Source: Gautieria morchelliformis (lineage: Eukaryota > Basidiomycota > Agaricomycetes > Gomphales > Gomphaceae). Taken from it: 64,000 nt of DNA. The DNA is taken from assembly GCA_015179125.1 (NCBI GenBank), contig WHVA01000267.1, positions 85,811 to 149,810 of the forward strand, written 5' to 3'. The position numbers and the translations under genes are program-made. This document shows, in pieces, positions 10,425-22,489 of this stretch. Positions within the stretch are counted from its first letter, which is position 1. Each line of letters opens with the position of its first letter. The notes under the pieces were generated by a model. It was not told the DNA's origin. It saw nothing but the letters and a program-made list of their open reading frames with translations, and did not search any database.

Positions 10425-11562
10425 ATAGGCTTGTCAGCGGGGTCAGTGGCCACATCCACCCGTCGACTAATTCCCTGACTACTGGTTCAAAAACATGGGA
10501 AACTGACCAGGTTTGCTAGCCTTATGTGCTTCTCGAGGGGTGTTTCACTGCCTGCCATGGCCCAGTGATGCCTGCCTTGAGCTAGGTGGGGAGCGAGGGG
10601 CATTGTGTTTGCCCACCTTAGCTTGCATGTGCTCTTGGTTTTTCTTCTTGTTATCGGCATCATGCTCATCTCATCCTCTGTTCTGACCATAGCCGCACCT
10701 AGAGTACCCCTGCTGCAATACTGTGCATCAAGCCATTCCTCTTTAATTATCTTGTGGGCTTCTTCTATGACACTCTTGTAAGACTCCCTGCCACCTCACT
10801 GCAAGTGATCATAGAGGCCAATCATGGCGTACCTCTCCAGGAAGTAGTCGGTTCTGTAGGGTTGCTCGCCGGGTGGTTGAGGCACATCGTAAGAGGCATA
10901 CTTGTGGGATGGTGTGTGCAGGGACGGTGTTGTGCTGCCCAAGGGTTTGCGTGGGAGGTGGGTGCCATAGTATCCTGCCGCCATCACCCCAGATGGTGCA
11001 GTATATTGCTGATTCTCCGGGGAGGTGGCAACTGATGGTGAAATCACAGAGAACTGCAACATGGACTCCAATCCACTGAACGTGGCCGATACTTCAGACA
11101 GGCTGTCATCAGTGTTGCAATATGCTTTATTAGCCACACGGAAGCTCTGACCACCTAACCATGTGTCATACCCAGTTGGGGCCAGGCCAGGGTCGGGCCC
11201 CCCTGCATACTTGTGCAGCATAGATTGGTTGTGCCAATCCTGGAGTGTGGCATGCATGTCATTGTGTGTCTCTGGATTTGTCGTCATGTAGGGGCAAGCT
11301 AGCGAGATCTCGAGTAGGTGGAAGGGTATGCAACAGGTGAGCAGTTTTTATAGGATTGGGGGTCGAGACTTGTAACACCATCATGTGGGTTTCAATCTGC
11401 ATGTCCAAGCCCAGCTTGCCCCACGCATTGTGGACAGGAACCATCTGCAGTCTGCATGTACGGTTGATGTACACCATCCTGCCATGCCATGTATGTACAT
11501 ATGGTGCACAGGAATGACACCAAATGTTACGACCATGCCACCCAACCATCTCCACCACCTCC
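10425..11562 (-). repeat. X1 repeat unit, first half of the left copy
   Basis: This block is repeated inverted at about 56765-57941. It continues at 15870 after a 4.3-kb insertion. It carries the ORF at 10796-11287. Confidence 0.75.
10796..11287 (-). pseudogene. X1 ORF, copy 1 (unknown protein, premature stop)
   Basis: ATG at 11287 opens a 163-codon ORF beginning MTTNPETHNDMHATLQDWHN. No family was recognised. It contains Tyr-, Pro- and His-rich segments (PQPPGEQPYRTDYF) and ends at a TGA where the second copy has CGA (57525-57527) and reads on into EETHKIIKQEW. So this copy is probably cut short by a C-to-T change. The two copies differ at few residues over 150 positions, which fits a real coding past or recent duplication. 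Upstream, an AT-rich TATAAAAACTG-like motif lies near 11350. A Gag-like role is possible, given the repeat setting, but not shown. Confidence 0.45.
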
Positions 11563-12100
11563 GCAACTGTATGGGATCCTGCTTTGCCGGTCAAATAGGA
11601 GAAATTCCATGTATTTTCGAAATAGTGACCTTAAAATATAGCATACTGGTATTGCTATCATTGGGGATGAACTATTTAAACTTCCTCTAATTTCCTACCA
11701 TTTCTTCGCCATTTTTAATGAAGTCTTTGGCTCAAAACACTTCTATTCTGTTGCAGCAGAGTTATGAATCCACATGTATCCACAACTCTGCTTATTCAAA
11801 CTCCGACGCGCGCGAGCCTGAACTTGAGCCTATGGACACTTACGCACCCACAAACTCTGGCCAACCTACCGGTTCGGACTCAGCACTCTGGAAATAGCAA
11901 TTTATTCCCAAGCCTCCACAACACAGTTTGTGCAATACAAACTCAGCCCAACCTATGCTACCATAGCAACAAGGCTATGCTAGGCTGTGCTGTGCCATAG
12001 CTACACTCACATTGGGTCCACAAGATACAACAATCTCTTGATAGTTTAGCTAAGAATCCCCCATGGTCACATGACTATCCCATGACCTCAAAAACAGCTC

Positions 12101-12235
12101 AAAGTCACCTGATCATCCACAGTCACCTGACAATCACCTGACCTCAAAGTCACCTGATTATCTACAGTCACCTGACAATCACCTGACCTCAAAGTCACTT
12201 GATTATCTACGGTCACCTGACAATCACATGACACC
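12101..12235 (+). repeat. Three 45-bp tandem repeats rich in TCACCTGA
   Basis: Units at 12101-12145, 12146-12190 and 12191-12235 each hold three TCACNTGA-like motifs; more copies flank them from 12064 to 12288. This takes the place of the TGACTCA cluster in copy 1 of the same LTR family, upstream of the TATA box. Confidence 0.75.
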
Positions 12236-12574
12236 ATCACATGACCTCAACCCAGCTTGAAGTCACATGACTTTCCTTCATCACATGATTCCCTTGTCAA
12301 AGACAAGGGCTCTCTAACCACCGAAGATATAGATCCGACTTCGTGTTTCATTGTATTTGTTGGTATGTATGGGCGTGTTTTTTACCGTATAAAGTGAATG
12401 CATACAATTTTGTAATACAATTTCTCCCTAAAGTAGTGATCATTGCCGATTTCATAATGCGACTTGTCAACAGGTCGTCTCCTTATGGCTCTCTATCTTA
12501 TCTTTGCTCTTATTTGGCCTTGGGTACGCCCTGAAGTATGATGTCTTGACGCAGGCAGGATGAGAAATCACCCT

Positions 12575-13640
12575 TGTTGTGATAAACGCAACTATCCCAT
12601 TTCAAATCATTTATATATAAAAGAAACTAATAAAGAAAGAAAAAAAAAGAAAAAGATCAAAAAAGAAACAGAAATGACATTTATAATAGACGTTGGCGCA
12701 GACGACGATCACATGAATTTATGACATGCTATATTACCCATAGATCGGGTAATGTACAGGAGTTCGGGCATCGACCACGTGCGGTCAATCAGGGACGGCG
12801 CGCCTATTGAGTGATGGCATCGGCCATGACGTTGACAGGCGCCAGGCCATAGGCACCGAGGGGTGCGGGCACCAAACGCCGCAGAGGACAATAGACTGCG
12901 CAGGAATATAGGGTGCTGTGGAGCGACCTGAGAATGTCATCCGCAGTACACATACTCAATTAGCTGCCCCACAGAAAGGGCACAGAGACAGCGGCCCCAT
13001 CACCAAGCCCAGCATATATGCTGGGCAGGGTAAACTCAGCTTCATTTTTCTATTTGAACCCCATGACACGTCTGACTGATTACTATCTTAACATCATGTG
13101 GACAGGGGCTTTGTATACTAGGTACAGATCTCTATTCCAAAGCCCAGACAATCCTGACACCATCCCCATCACCCCATGCCTTTATGACTATAAATTAGTC
13201 ACTCCTTAGCTACAAACAGCTTTTCGACCCATCTGTCTAATATCTTGAACACTAGTAGTTACTATCAACATAGTATAAATAGCTAGTACAAATGTATGAA
13301 TGAAATCATCCAGAATCGATTATTCTGCCTCCTGAAATTACTGTAGTCTTGTTTGATAGCTACAGAACTCAGACCTTGATAGTTTATTCCAAATCTTCGT
13401 CGAGGGTCTACTATCACTGTTTACACTATACTACCTTAAAAGCGAACACTTTTGATTTGGTTATCCCTTGGATCGACACCGTTCTTCTGTCAACACGGTC
13501 ACGTGACTCTCATTCATCAGTGCTGGACGCGCCTCGAAAGGCTTAGTCAGCACACAGAAGAGGGGCGAACATAGTGGTTCCAGTCACTGAGCAATAGATT
13601 CTATTCGTTGAAAGGCACTAATTAACATCTTAATCCAAAA
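12575..13640 (+). mobile_element. 1.07-kb element, copy B
   Basis: Same ends as copy A, flanked by ACCCT (12570-12574; 13641-13645). The palindrome lies at 13008-13025 and the TATAAATAG at about 13274. Confidence 0.8.
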
Positions 13641-13918
13641 ACCCTCTCCGAAGCTGGCGTTCTAAAGGAGTGACAAAAAATTTTCTTGTCGAATGCCCCT
13701 GCTCTTGAACCTTCCGTATTATTTTTGATTCGTTACGTCCATTGGGAGTGACGGTTCTCCACCCATCGAGGATTCCAACATTCCGTGGAAAGTACCGTCT
13801 CTAATCCCTGTTGGCATGGCTGAGAAATGTAAGACGGCCGTCAGCATTTAAATTAAAAGGGGTCACCCTCCTCTGGTTTTACTTTTATCCGGTTGTGTGT
13901 TTTCGACAAGGGATCCTC

Positions 13919-14070
13919 TACGAATACTTTCCTCGCGCCATTTTAACGAGAATGCAGTCTCGAGGTAAATTGTTTTGTTGATTTGAAACCAATATCGTGT
14001 TGATGTGGACGAGTTCGTTCAGGTGACCCGTCTTCATTTGTTGATCAGAATGCGGAAGAACTTTCCCTGT
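13919..14070 (+). repeat. 152-bp direct repeat, left member
   Basis: It matches 14629-14780 with scattered changes and no length difference. The pair brackets the ORF remnant at 14089-14678, with starts 710 bp apart. Confidence 0.7.
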
Positions 14071-14088
14071 TGACTGTGGTGGAAATCG

Positions 14089-14678
14089 TTGAGATGTTAC
14101 CCGAGGTTAATTGGGTTGTCACAGGTTGAAGTGTTGAAGCTTGTATCGTTCTTGCCGACAGAACTCCAACAACGGGTGTTGGCGAGGAAGAAGGCTTTGG
14201 ATAACGAGCTCTTGATGAAAATGCAGTTGGACGGTGAAGCTTCGAAGAAAAGAAAGCGGGAGGAAGATGAATCCTTTTATGAATCGAAATGATCCTTTGG
14301 GATTTCGTTGATGATAATCCCAAGTTTCTGGATCCCATTGATCTTCGAACGCAATTGGAGCGGTTGGGCAACTTTATAGATAAGACATCGAACAAATATG
14401 TGCAGCAGGCGGTTTGTTATCTCTGTGCGCGTCAAATGGAAAAAATCAAAACTCATTACAGTATGGTGGAGGATCTACCTTATCACGAAATGCTAAAGTC
14501 GACCAAACCTAATGCGCATCACCGTTTAACACACAATATGCTGTTACACACTTCCGCGTTGTCTAATGACAGACGATCCCTGTATGGGCGAGTATGTTTC
14601 GAGTTTGTGTTGCTCACCTATAAACCTTTACGAATTCTCTCCTCGCACCGTCTTAACGAGAATGCAGTCTCGAGGTAA
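14089..14678 (+). pseudogene. Broken ORF pair, possible Helitron-associated protein
   Basis: Two ORFs in different frames (14089-14292 and 14289-14678) look like one coding sequence broken by a frameshift. The first has LVSFLPTELQQRVLARKK followed by a basic-acidic tail (KKRKREEDES). The second has CYLCARQMEKIKTHYSMVED and THNMLLHTSALSNDRRSLYG. The second resembles, from memory, the segment upstream of the helicase in fungal Helitron proteins, where a HxLTxxMLLH motif and Cys pairs occur. That is weak; the product is otherwise unknown. Confidence 0.3.
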
Positions 14679-14780
14679 ACAGTTTTGTTGATTTGAAACT
14701 GGTATCGTGTTGACGTCGACGAGTTCGTTCAGGTGGCCCATGTTCGTTTGTCGATGAGAATGCGGATGAACTGTCCCTGT
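14629..14780 (+). repeat. 152-bp direct repeat, right member
   Basis: Partner of 13919-14070. Confidence 0.7.
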
Positions 14781-14815
14781 ACGACAAAATAAACCATTTT
14801 ATTCTGATGTCCTCG

Positions 14816-14854
14816 ACCAAGGGCCACGCCGGAGATGCCGGTGTGGCCCTTGGT
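14816..14854. other. 17-bp stem hairpin
   Basis: ACCAAGGGCCACGCCGG at 14816-14832 pairs with CCGGTGTGGCCCTTGGT at 14838-14854 with one G-T-type mismatch and a 5-base loop. A partial copy (GACAAGGGCCACGCC) lies near 14966-14980, beside the proposed element end. Confidence 0.6.
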
Positions 14855-15869
14855 CAGTAACTCCATTACCTTTGACAAGACAAAACTCTTAGGCAGTTTT
14901 GGTGTACATAATTGATTTAAAAAAAAAAAAAAAACAGAGCCTGGCCAAATATCTCGAACGTCTTCGACAAGGGCCACGCCAGTGACACCGGCCTCTAGTA
15001 ATCACATGAGCATGGGAGTTTCTTACATACTCTTAGCTTTACTGTCACAGAGCTGTGACTTTAACCCAATATAGCAATAGAACCTTCCACAGCCTTCCAA
15101 TAGTTTCCAAACCTTTCCTGAAGCTTCTCTAAGCTTCCACAAGGGTCTTAACAGTAGTAGAAGCCTCTACAAGGTTCCTAGCAGTAGCTACATAAGCTAG
15201 ATAGATGCAGTATAAATAGCCTGCAGTTTTAGCAGTGAATCAGCCAATACATCATCATCTACTATCCACGTACCTCGTGTGACTTGCCAAGCTTGCACAG
15301 CTTACTAAGCTGCTAACCCCAGCTAGGGTTATTACACTTACTTAGTGTATTAATTCTCAGTTAAGTAGTTGAATTTCTACTTAGCCACCCGGACTAACAC
15401 TCCAGGTGAAATTCTGCAGAGTGGGTCTGACAATCGATTTCCTTGTCAATTAGCTCTCCAATACCCGAGACGAACTGATCAGTGACTTTCCTGTTCAGTG
15501 ACTTTCACAAGTCACTTCTTAAACCCTAGTTGCTTGTTTATTGCAGTGCATTGACATTAATTGGGTCAGTCCACTTACAAACTCTCCTGTGAAGCCATTC
15601 CTATCTTTTTGGAATACTTGGATCCCGATAGTCATCCTCAAACCTACAGACTTTTAGTTTATTGCTCAGTGCTGCTAAGAAATGTATTGCCTTCCATCCG
15701 TATTAACTTGGACTAGTTTTTACGCAGATTGCAACCAAGGTACAAATATTAAATTATTTCCGGAGTTGTGCTGCAGCATTGTTTAATATTCTTTGAGTTT
15801 CGTATACGACACGTTCTGATAGACCAAAGTGTTAGCTCTGACACCAAAGTCTTGAAGGGTTCCAAAACA

Positions 15870-16716
15870 GCAACACCTCCGCGCCACCTCTGACTCTATT
15901 CCACAACCTCCGCATCCCATGACCTCAACCCCTTGCTCTCCAACACCCCTGATCAACTCTATTCATCGGCCCCCGTGCTCAACCCTTAGCACAGCAACAT
16001 GCCAGTTCTGGTTCATCAGGACTTCTGTTTGTTCTGCGGTCCATTAGACTTATGTTCCTTTGTTATTTTTCCCAATGTTCTTGACTCTACCCTGCACCCC
16101 CTTGTGGTCCCCTTGTTCTGTATTAGTTACTTACCCTATATGTCTATCCAACTTCCACTCCCTCTGGAATTTGCTTAGTACTACCCTATTACTTGTTGTC
16201 TCAGCCCTGTGTATAAAACCCCCCCATGTATGCCCTCTGTTCTGCAATCAGATAATCGACTTTGATACATGAATCCCTTCACATTGTCTCCTGTTCTTAG
16301 TACAGTGAGTCTTGCAGGTTCTCTCTCTGCCTTCAATACTCTGTCTTCCACCTCTTCCAACCTCTGTTCTCCAATCTCCAGTTCTCAACACCCAGCCAAG
16401 ATCGACTTCAAGTCCTCTCGACCTCCGCCTCATCCGATCTCCGGAATTCAAGTCCGAAATACCTAGGACGATAGTTCATCAGGGGCACAACACATAAGTT
16501 GAAGCCACTGTCCTTTCTAGATCCATTCTCCAGGATTTTCGATACATAACACCAAACTGCACCCAGGGACAGTGGACAGGACTGTGGCCCATGAATACAC
16601 ATACGGCTCCCATGCCACAATCTATTGAGTCTGCATATGGTGCAGAGCAGCCATCCAGCGGCTCCACATATGCACAGGAACTGTTATACCATGGTGCACT
16701 GGAACCATACGCCCAC
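15870..16716 (-). repeat. X1 repeat unit, second half of the left copy
   Basis: Inverted match to about 55890-56760. It contains a degenerate LTR2-like stretch ending GATACATAACA (16541-16551), present in both copies and thus older than the duplication. No convincing gene. Confidence 0.65.
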
Positions 16717-17007
16717 TGTAAGGACCCGGCCTTTGGCCGGTTACTTACTGGTACAACCTTTTTCCAAGCCCGAGCCTTGTGATACTCGTGCCTGAGTACT
16801 GTGATTCTAAGCCCGAGCCCGAGCCCAAGCCCGAGCTTATACCTGAGCTTGATCCCATGCCTGAGTCCCCTTAGTTACCTATCCTGTTCGATCATGCATC
16901 ATTAGTATATTGACCTCGCCCTGATTCCCCTGTATATGCTCTCCCCTGACCATTACTCTCGCCCGTATATAAACCCCTTGTATACATCCCTACTCTTCAG
17001 TCTGTCA
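16717..17007 (+). repeat. Small LTR-like repeat (LTR3)
   Basis: It starts TGTAAGGACC, carries the palindrome-like CCGGCCTTTGGCCGG, a TATATAAACC near 16974 and ends TCTGTCA. A partial inverted copy lies at 55670-55889. Flanking bases do not form a target duplication, so the ends are tentative. Confidence 0.4.
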
Positions 17008-17028
17008 GACCCTCCAAGTGAAGTCCAG

Positions 17029-18855
17029 TGTCATGACCTGTCTACTTTGTATACCCAGTAACCTCGACACTCCACTTTTATGTTCTCCCTGTTCGCTCCT
17101 CGCCAATTGCGCCGAATGGTTATTTGCTTTCGCATCATTTGCATGTAAGATAGGGGACACCAGGAACCAACCACCCTTTACATAAGCGAGCAGGCCAGTA
17201 CCAGCCGCCTTCCAACATCCTCAATTCCACCCACATACATTAAGTTCTGACTTATTTGAGTCCTACGAGTTTCTCTCAATATGTCTAGTTTGAATTTGTA
17301 GGAAAGGGTTTAGCTAAAGAATTCAGGGTAGCTGAGTTATATACTCTTGAAGTGCAGACTAAGAAATTTTTCCAAATACTTTATTTTGTGTTTTGGAACC
17401 GTGGGACACATTTTGTATTTCCCAACCGCAACATTTGGCGTGTCACGTGACATGATTTGTCAGCTTTCTCAGCGCTTGGCCGTTGGTGCTCAGTGACGGA
17501 TGGCCATTCTGGGAGGTCATGTGCCACGTGACACAGCGAATTGGTCAAACATGCGCAGAGTCTAACATATTAGCAAGTCAATCAAAAGTATAGTAATTAG
17601 ATACAAAATTTGCACTTCTCTATATCAAAATTGAATTATCTGGCACACTTTTTGAAAAATTGAGATCCAAGTCTTTCGATTTGGCGCATCACGTGATGTA
17701 GGCGCTCGCTTATGTCAGGGTAGTTGGTTCCTGGTGTCCCCTATCTTAGCAGCGCTGCCTGGACTCGATCAACGCCTTCTCCCTGACTCGATTGTCCATC
17801 ACAGGTCCCCTCACCTCCCTGACTCGCACCCTGTCAGATGCTCCCCTGATCGAATGGCGCAACTCATTTATTTCCTACACCCAGGTATCCCTATTATGCA
17901 TTTTCCCAGTCCTCCTCTATGTTCGCATGGCTTTGCCCTCCCCTTGGGCCACGGCTCTTCAATGATCATTCTATTTCTCCCTTCGCCGCATTTCACCGAA
18001 TAACCATTCGCTGCTCGCATCATTCGCCAGCAGGCACACCATCAAAACACGATAGACATCCCCTACCCGGCATGATGGCTCGTCACTGGCTCCATCAGCT
18101 TCTCGACCCAACCCCTTTAGGTGTTCATATGAGCAGGATGCATTCACGGGATGTCCTACATGTAGGACGTGTGGGATCAACCCAGTAAACGAAGAGTCCG
18201 TGCAGGGTAGCGTATATGCAGGTCCCAAGACATGATTTCATATATAGGTGCCTTCGCCACCTTTACTCTCCGTTATTTCATGTTTGCCCTCTTCTCTCAC
18301 TCTATTGTATGTTTATTCCATCTATTTGTATCATGACTGCGCACCCCTATCCAACCCTGACTCATGACGGCCTCTTTTCTATTCGCTGATACCTTACGAG
18401 CATTCAATATAAGTAGTTTACATTCGCATGTATATTCTCCAGTTCAATTATCATACATCCATCTTGTGCAAACTTGACCTCACTGTGACTATCGTCTTGA
18501 GCCTTCTCCTGTAGATTTCTATCCTCGACCAGAAGAGGACTTAGGCATCACTGGTGAGTTCTCATACTTCATCTTCGTTACCTTAGCCTTTGAACTATTT
18601 TCTGTGCTGTCGGTGAAGGTATTGTCACTACTTAGACAACCCTTCCATGACACCTTGCACGTTACATCGTCAAGTGCCACGAGCTATTTTGCTACAACTG
18701 TAGATAGGGCAAGCTCCGTTCGGGCAGCCCTCTTATCTTGTGAACATTTATTGGTTCACCTATTCACCGAATGGCATACTTATTCGCACAAGTTATTCGG
18801 GCATTCACTGTGTTCACTAATACACGATATTAATGCCTAAAAACCAATCTTGACA
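17029..18855 (+). repeat. Gypsy solo LTR (LTR1), interrupted by a TIR element
   Basis: It starts TGTCATGACC and ends AATCTTGACA, flanked by TCCAG (17024-17028; 18856-18860). The related sequence near 26628-26650 reads across this point without an LTR. The inner part around 17750-17900 is more diverged than other copies. Confidence 0.85.
17148..17746. mobile_element. 599-bp non-autonomous TIR element (MITE-like)
   Basis: The ends are inverted repeats of about 40 bp: AGATAGGGGACACCAGGAAC at the left and its complement at the right, then AAC(C/T)ACCCT and ACATAAGCGAGC with small differences. TA lies on both sides (17146-17147; 17747-17748), which fits a Tc1/mariner-type target, though a short TA could be chance. 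There is no ORF. It would need a transposase supplied by another element. Confidence 0.75.
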
Positions 18856-18860
18856 TCCAG

Positions 18861-20937
18861 GAGACTAGTGTCCGGTTTTTGCGGTGGGTTCTTTGTTGCA
18901 CCACCAACGTCAGCATCCCCGACAGTGTCTGAGGCGGCGAACCTCGATACTTTAGCATTTAGGCTGCAAGTATCTATCACAAGCAGTGAACAGCAAGGGA
19001 ACATTTCCGTGTGATTATGTTAGCACCTGTGAGAATGAGAACAGAGGATCGCCATACCTCGGTCTTCCACAGTAAGTGACTACAAGCTTCTGATATCAAC
19101 AACAGCCATGGTGCCACCCGTGGGCTCAGTAGCACCTGGAAGTGCCACACTCGGCGCTAAGGTGGCACAGACTCTCCGACCAAAATAATACGATACTCAA
19201 TTGTCCATGGTGCATATCGTCGTATTCAGGAGCCATGGACTTTACCATGAAGATCTTGACAAGAGGAGAGTGTTAAGAGTAACATTGCCATAGGTGACAG
19301 TGCATCGATAGTGAGACTCCATTTATGGCTAATAAAAACGAATTCTGGGTCCTAGGAATATGATCAGTGGAGTGGGCTGTACAAGTTGTCCGACTTGTCC
19401 GAGGATACCAAATTTCATGAAGGCTATGAGGCCCCGTAATAAGAAATTCCAACACCAGCCGAATATGAAAAAATGGCAGTGCATCTTGGCCCCACCTTGG
19501 GTTACTGTATGGCAAAGAAAAATAATAAGTATTGAATTTTGAACTCACCGTTGCTGCTGCATTGGATTAATTATGGACCTGCATGCGCAGCGCATGCCTG
19601 CTGATAAATTTTGTGTTTATTTAGGCGATCCCACATACTTACTTCTAAATGGAGCAGGCCGCACCTAAGTTTGGGTGCAGCCTATCACACTCAACCTTGA
19701 CTGAGTCCCTAAATAGTATGCCAGAATGCCTGACGCGAACAGATGTTGGTCTTAAATCATAAGTCTTGATCATAAGTAATGCATGGCTCAGGCGTACGGT
19801 CAAGACGAGATGATCAAGCTTAGCAGAGAGTCGAATGTTGTGATAAACGCAACTATCCCATTTCAAATCATTTATATATAAAAGAAACTAATAAAGAAAG
19901 AAAAAAGAAAAAAGATCAAAAAGAAACAAAAACGACACTTATGATAGACGTCGGCGCAGACGACGATCACATGAATTTACAACATGCTATATTATCCATA
20001 GATCAGGTAATGTACAGAAGCTCGGGCATCGACCACGTGTGGTCGATCAGGGACGGCGCGCCTATCGAGTGATGGCATCGGCCATGATGTCGACAGGCGC
20101 CAGGCCATAGGCACCGAGTGGGTGCGGGCACCAAACACCGCAGAGGACAATAGACTGCGCAGGAATATAGGGTGCTGTGGAGCGACTTGAGAATGTCATC
20201 CGCAGTACACATACTCAATTAGCTGCCCCACAGAAAGGGCACAGAGACAGCGGCCCCATCACCAAGCCCAGCATATATGCTGGGCAGGGCAAATTCAGCT
20301 CCATTTTTCTATTTGAACTCCATGACACGACTGACTGACTACTATCTTAACATCATGTGGACAGGCGCTTTGTATACTAGGTACAGATCTCTATTCCAAA
20401 GCCCAGACAATCCTAACACCATCCCCATCACCCCATGACTTTATGACTATAAATTAGTCACCCCTTAGTTACAAGCAGCTTTTCGACCCATCTGTCTAAT
20501 ATCTTGAACACTAGTAGTTACTATCAACATAGTATAAATAGCTAGTACAAATGTATGAACGAGACAATCCAGAATCGATTGTTCTACCCCTGAAACTGCT
20601 GTAGTCTTGTTTGATAGCTACAGAGTCCAAATCTTGATAGATTACTCCTGATCTTCGTTGAGGGTTCATTATCACTGTTTACTCTATACTACCTTAAAAG
20701 CGAATGCTTTTGATTTGGTTATCCCTTGGATCGACACCATCCTTCTGTTGACAAGGTCACGTGACTCTCATTCATCAGTGCTGGACGCGCCTGGAAAGGC
20801 TTAGTCAGCACACAGAAGAGGGGCGAACACAGTGGTTCCAGTCACTGAGCAATATATTCTATTTGTTGAAAGGCACTAATTAACATCTTAATCCAAAATC
20901 GAATTCGTTTGCCACCGAATTGGTGATGTTTAACCTT
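18861..20937. repeat. Duplicated block D1, copy 1, interrupted by element C
   Basis: Direct repeat of 26647-27655. It shows no conserved ORF of useful length in either copy; short antisense ORFs (19273-19548; 27025-27324) match between copies but do not resemble a known protein. Confidence 0.7.
19836..20898 (+). mobile_element. 1.07-kb element, copy C
   Basis: Same ends as A and B. TCGAA flanks it (19831-19835; 20899-20903). The direct duplicate at about 27606-27620 has TCGAA once and no insert, which proves the ends. The palindrome lies at 20267-20284 and the TATAAATAG at 20533. Confidence 0.9.
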
Positions 20938-22480
20938 CCGAGTTGACTACATCATGGCGAAAACACTGTGTCGCTTATTGACGCGACGTACAGGCTGTGA
21001 GAGGTATGTTCTCATCTCAGGCGCCAGTGATGATAATTCACTCACCAGTTAACCACGCCCCATATCCATAGTGATAGCATCACGCTTTTCGTGTTGTACC
21101 ATAAAGTGACACGATGACGATCACTGCCGGCCAAGAATTTCCCTGGCAAAAGCTCTGCTCTGGACCAACTTGTCCATCCACAGCGCCCAGATCGGGGATT
21201 CGGTGCTTCCACGCATCTAGGTAACATTCAGACATCTGGAGCAATACCCGATATCGTCGACGACCTTGCAGGCAAGTTTTTTGGGAAGCTGCCCCGGCAA
21301 GACTAGACCTGGTTCGGGCAGTTGCCGGTACCGTCATACCAGGTGGTCGAGCATGCTTGTTTCCCGCCCATCGTCTAACATTTCCCTGTCGTAGTATATG
21401 CCATTGGCTGGGAATTTCATGCCGATAGAGAGCATTATCACGTTTCTACAACATCTGACTTATCAAGTTTGCCATTTCCTTCTCAGTCGGGGATGTTGTC
21501 CTGATGCACGGTAGATATCACAGTAAGTAGATGATTATCTCTTGCTAAATCGTCCATCATTTACTCGAACTCGCAGATCCATGGCGTCGTTGATGACTTC
21601 GAAGATCTCACTCACCGTCTGTCCCTGTCCACAGGAACATGCCGTTGATCCTTGAGAGGGACCACGGCGAGCAGAGAGGAGAATCTGAGAGGACGAGCCC
21701 AGACGCAGGGACGAGCGCCGACAGACGATGAGGGGCAAACCCATCGAGCATCCCTACTTAAATGCCGCGAGATCCAATTTCGTGAGCATTTATATAGGGA
21801 TGCTGCACGCACTATTCCAAGGTGGCCACCGGAATCGTCACGATATCTCACCAATCCCGGTTCGAACGAGTCGGTAGGTGTATCAAGCTCGCAGGTGAGA
21901 TTTCTCCAGTTTCGTCTGTTGCAGATGACGCCGCGATTGGTCTCCCGGGGTAGCGATGAAGGGAATATCTCCAGCCCTCGCAAAGCCAAACCATCATTGC
22001 CCTCCGTGGACTTTGCTTGCGAGTTACCAGTATTACGACTGGTGATGAAGGTACCTCTCGGCATCCATCTTCCAGAGCCCGTCTCCTGACACGTTTACCT
22101 CGGTCCCCGAGTATGTAACCATTAGTTGTACAATCGTGTGGATGGGAAATTTCAGAATCGTGATCGTGGAACCACTCTGGAAGGGAGATTAGTGGAAGTG
22201 TAATCGGTGGGCACACCGGATTTCTCAGAGTGTATCGCCTTGAGAGATCAGCTGCACCAAGAGATGGCAGGTAAGATTCAGAAAGCTCTTTTATGCCCCC
22301 AAGGTGTGGTGAGGAAATATTGTACTAGTGTCATCTAGCTCTCACACGTTGTTACCCCGAAGAATATCTGCTGCGGTGGTGATGGGTATATATATGCATT
22401 GTTGATACCTGGAGAGTTGATGCGCAGCTCTCCTTGAATGCATTGAGGATCAACATCCCATTACTCTTGGACGGGAACGG
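20938..22480. repeat. Duplicated blocks D2 and Y, left copy
   Basis: 20938-21360 is repeated directly at 29831-30505. From 21230 to 22480 the block is repeated inverted at 39182-40410. A 122-codon antisense frame (22216-21848; partner 39428-39796) is open in both copies but begins at GTG, so coding is doubtful. A TATATATGC run near 22390 and A+T-rich DNA lie at the right end. Confidence 0.65.
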
Positions 22481-22489
22481 CGAGTATCT

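Larger units (their letters stand above)
12289..14998 (+). mobile_element. Possible Helitron remnant holding element B
   Basis: The insertion into LTR4 begins TTCCCTTGTC after an A and ends CCTCTAG before a T, which fits Helitron insertion between A and T with a CTRR 3' end. A hairpin (CCCTTGTC, loop AAA, GACAAGGG) lies at the left end, and a GACAAGGGCCAC motif lies 30 bp from the right end. The coding remnant at 14089-14678 fits loosely. No Rep or helicase motif is seen, and the 5' end is not the standard TC. Confidence 0.3.
11568..15869 (+). repeat. LTR4 copy 2, split by a 2.7-kb insertion
   Basis: It starts TGTATGGGATCC and ends CCAAAACA. GCAAC flanks both sides (11563-11567; 15870-15874). 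The right-arm X1 copy near 56760 is the empty site. LTR4 sequence is seen at 11568-12288 and again at 14999-15869, about 1.59 kb in total; the middle is foreign. TATAAATAG sits at 15211-15219. Confidence 0.7.
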
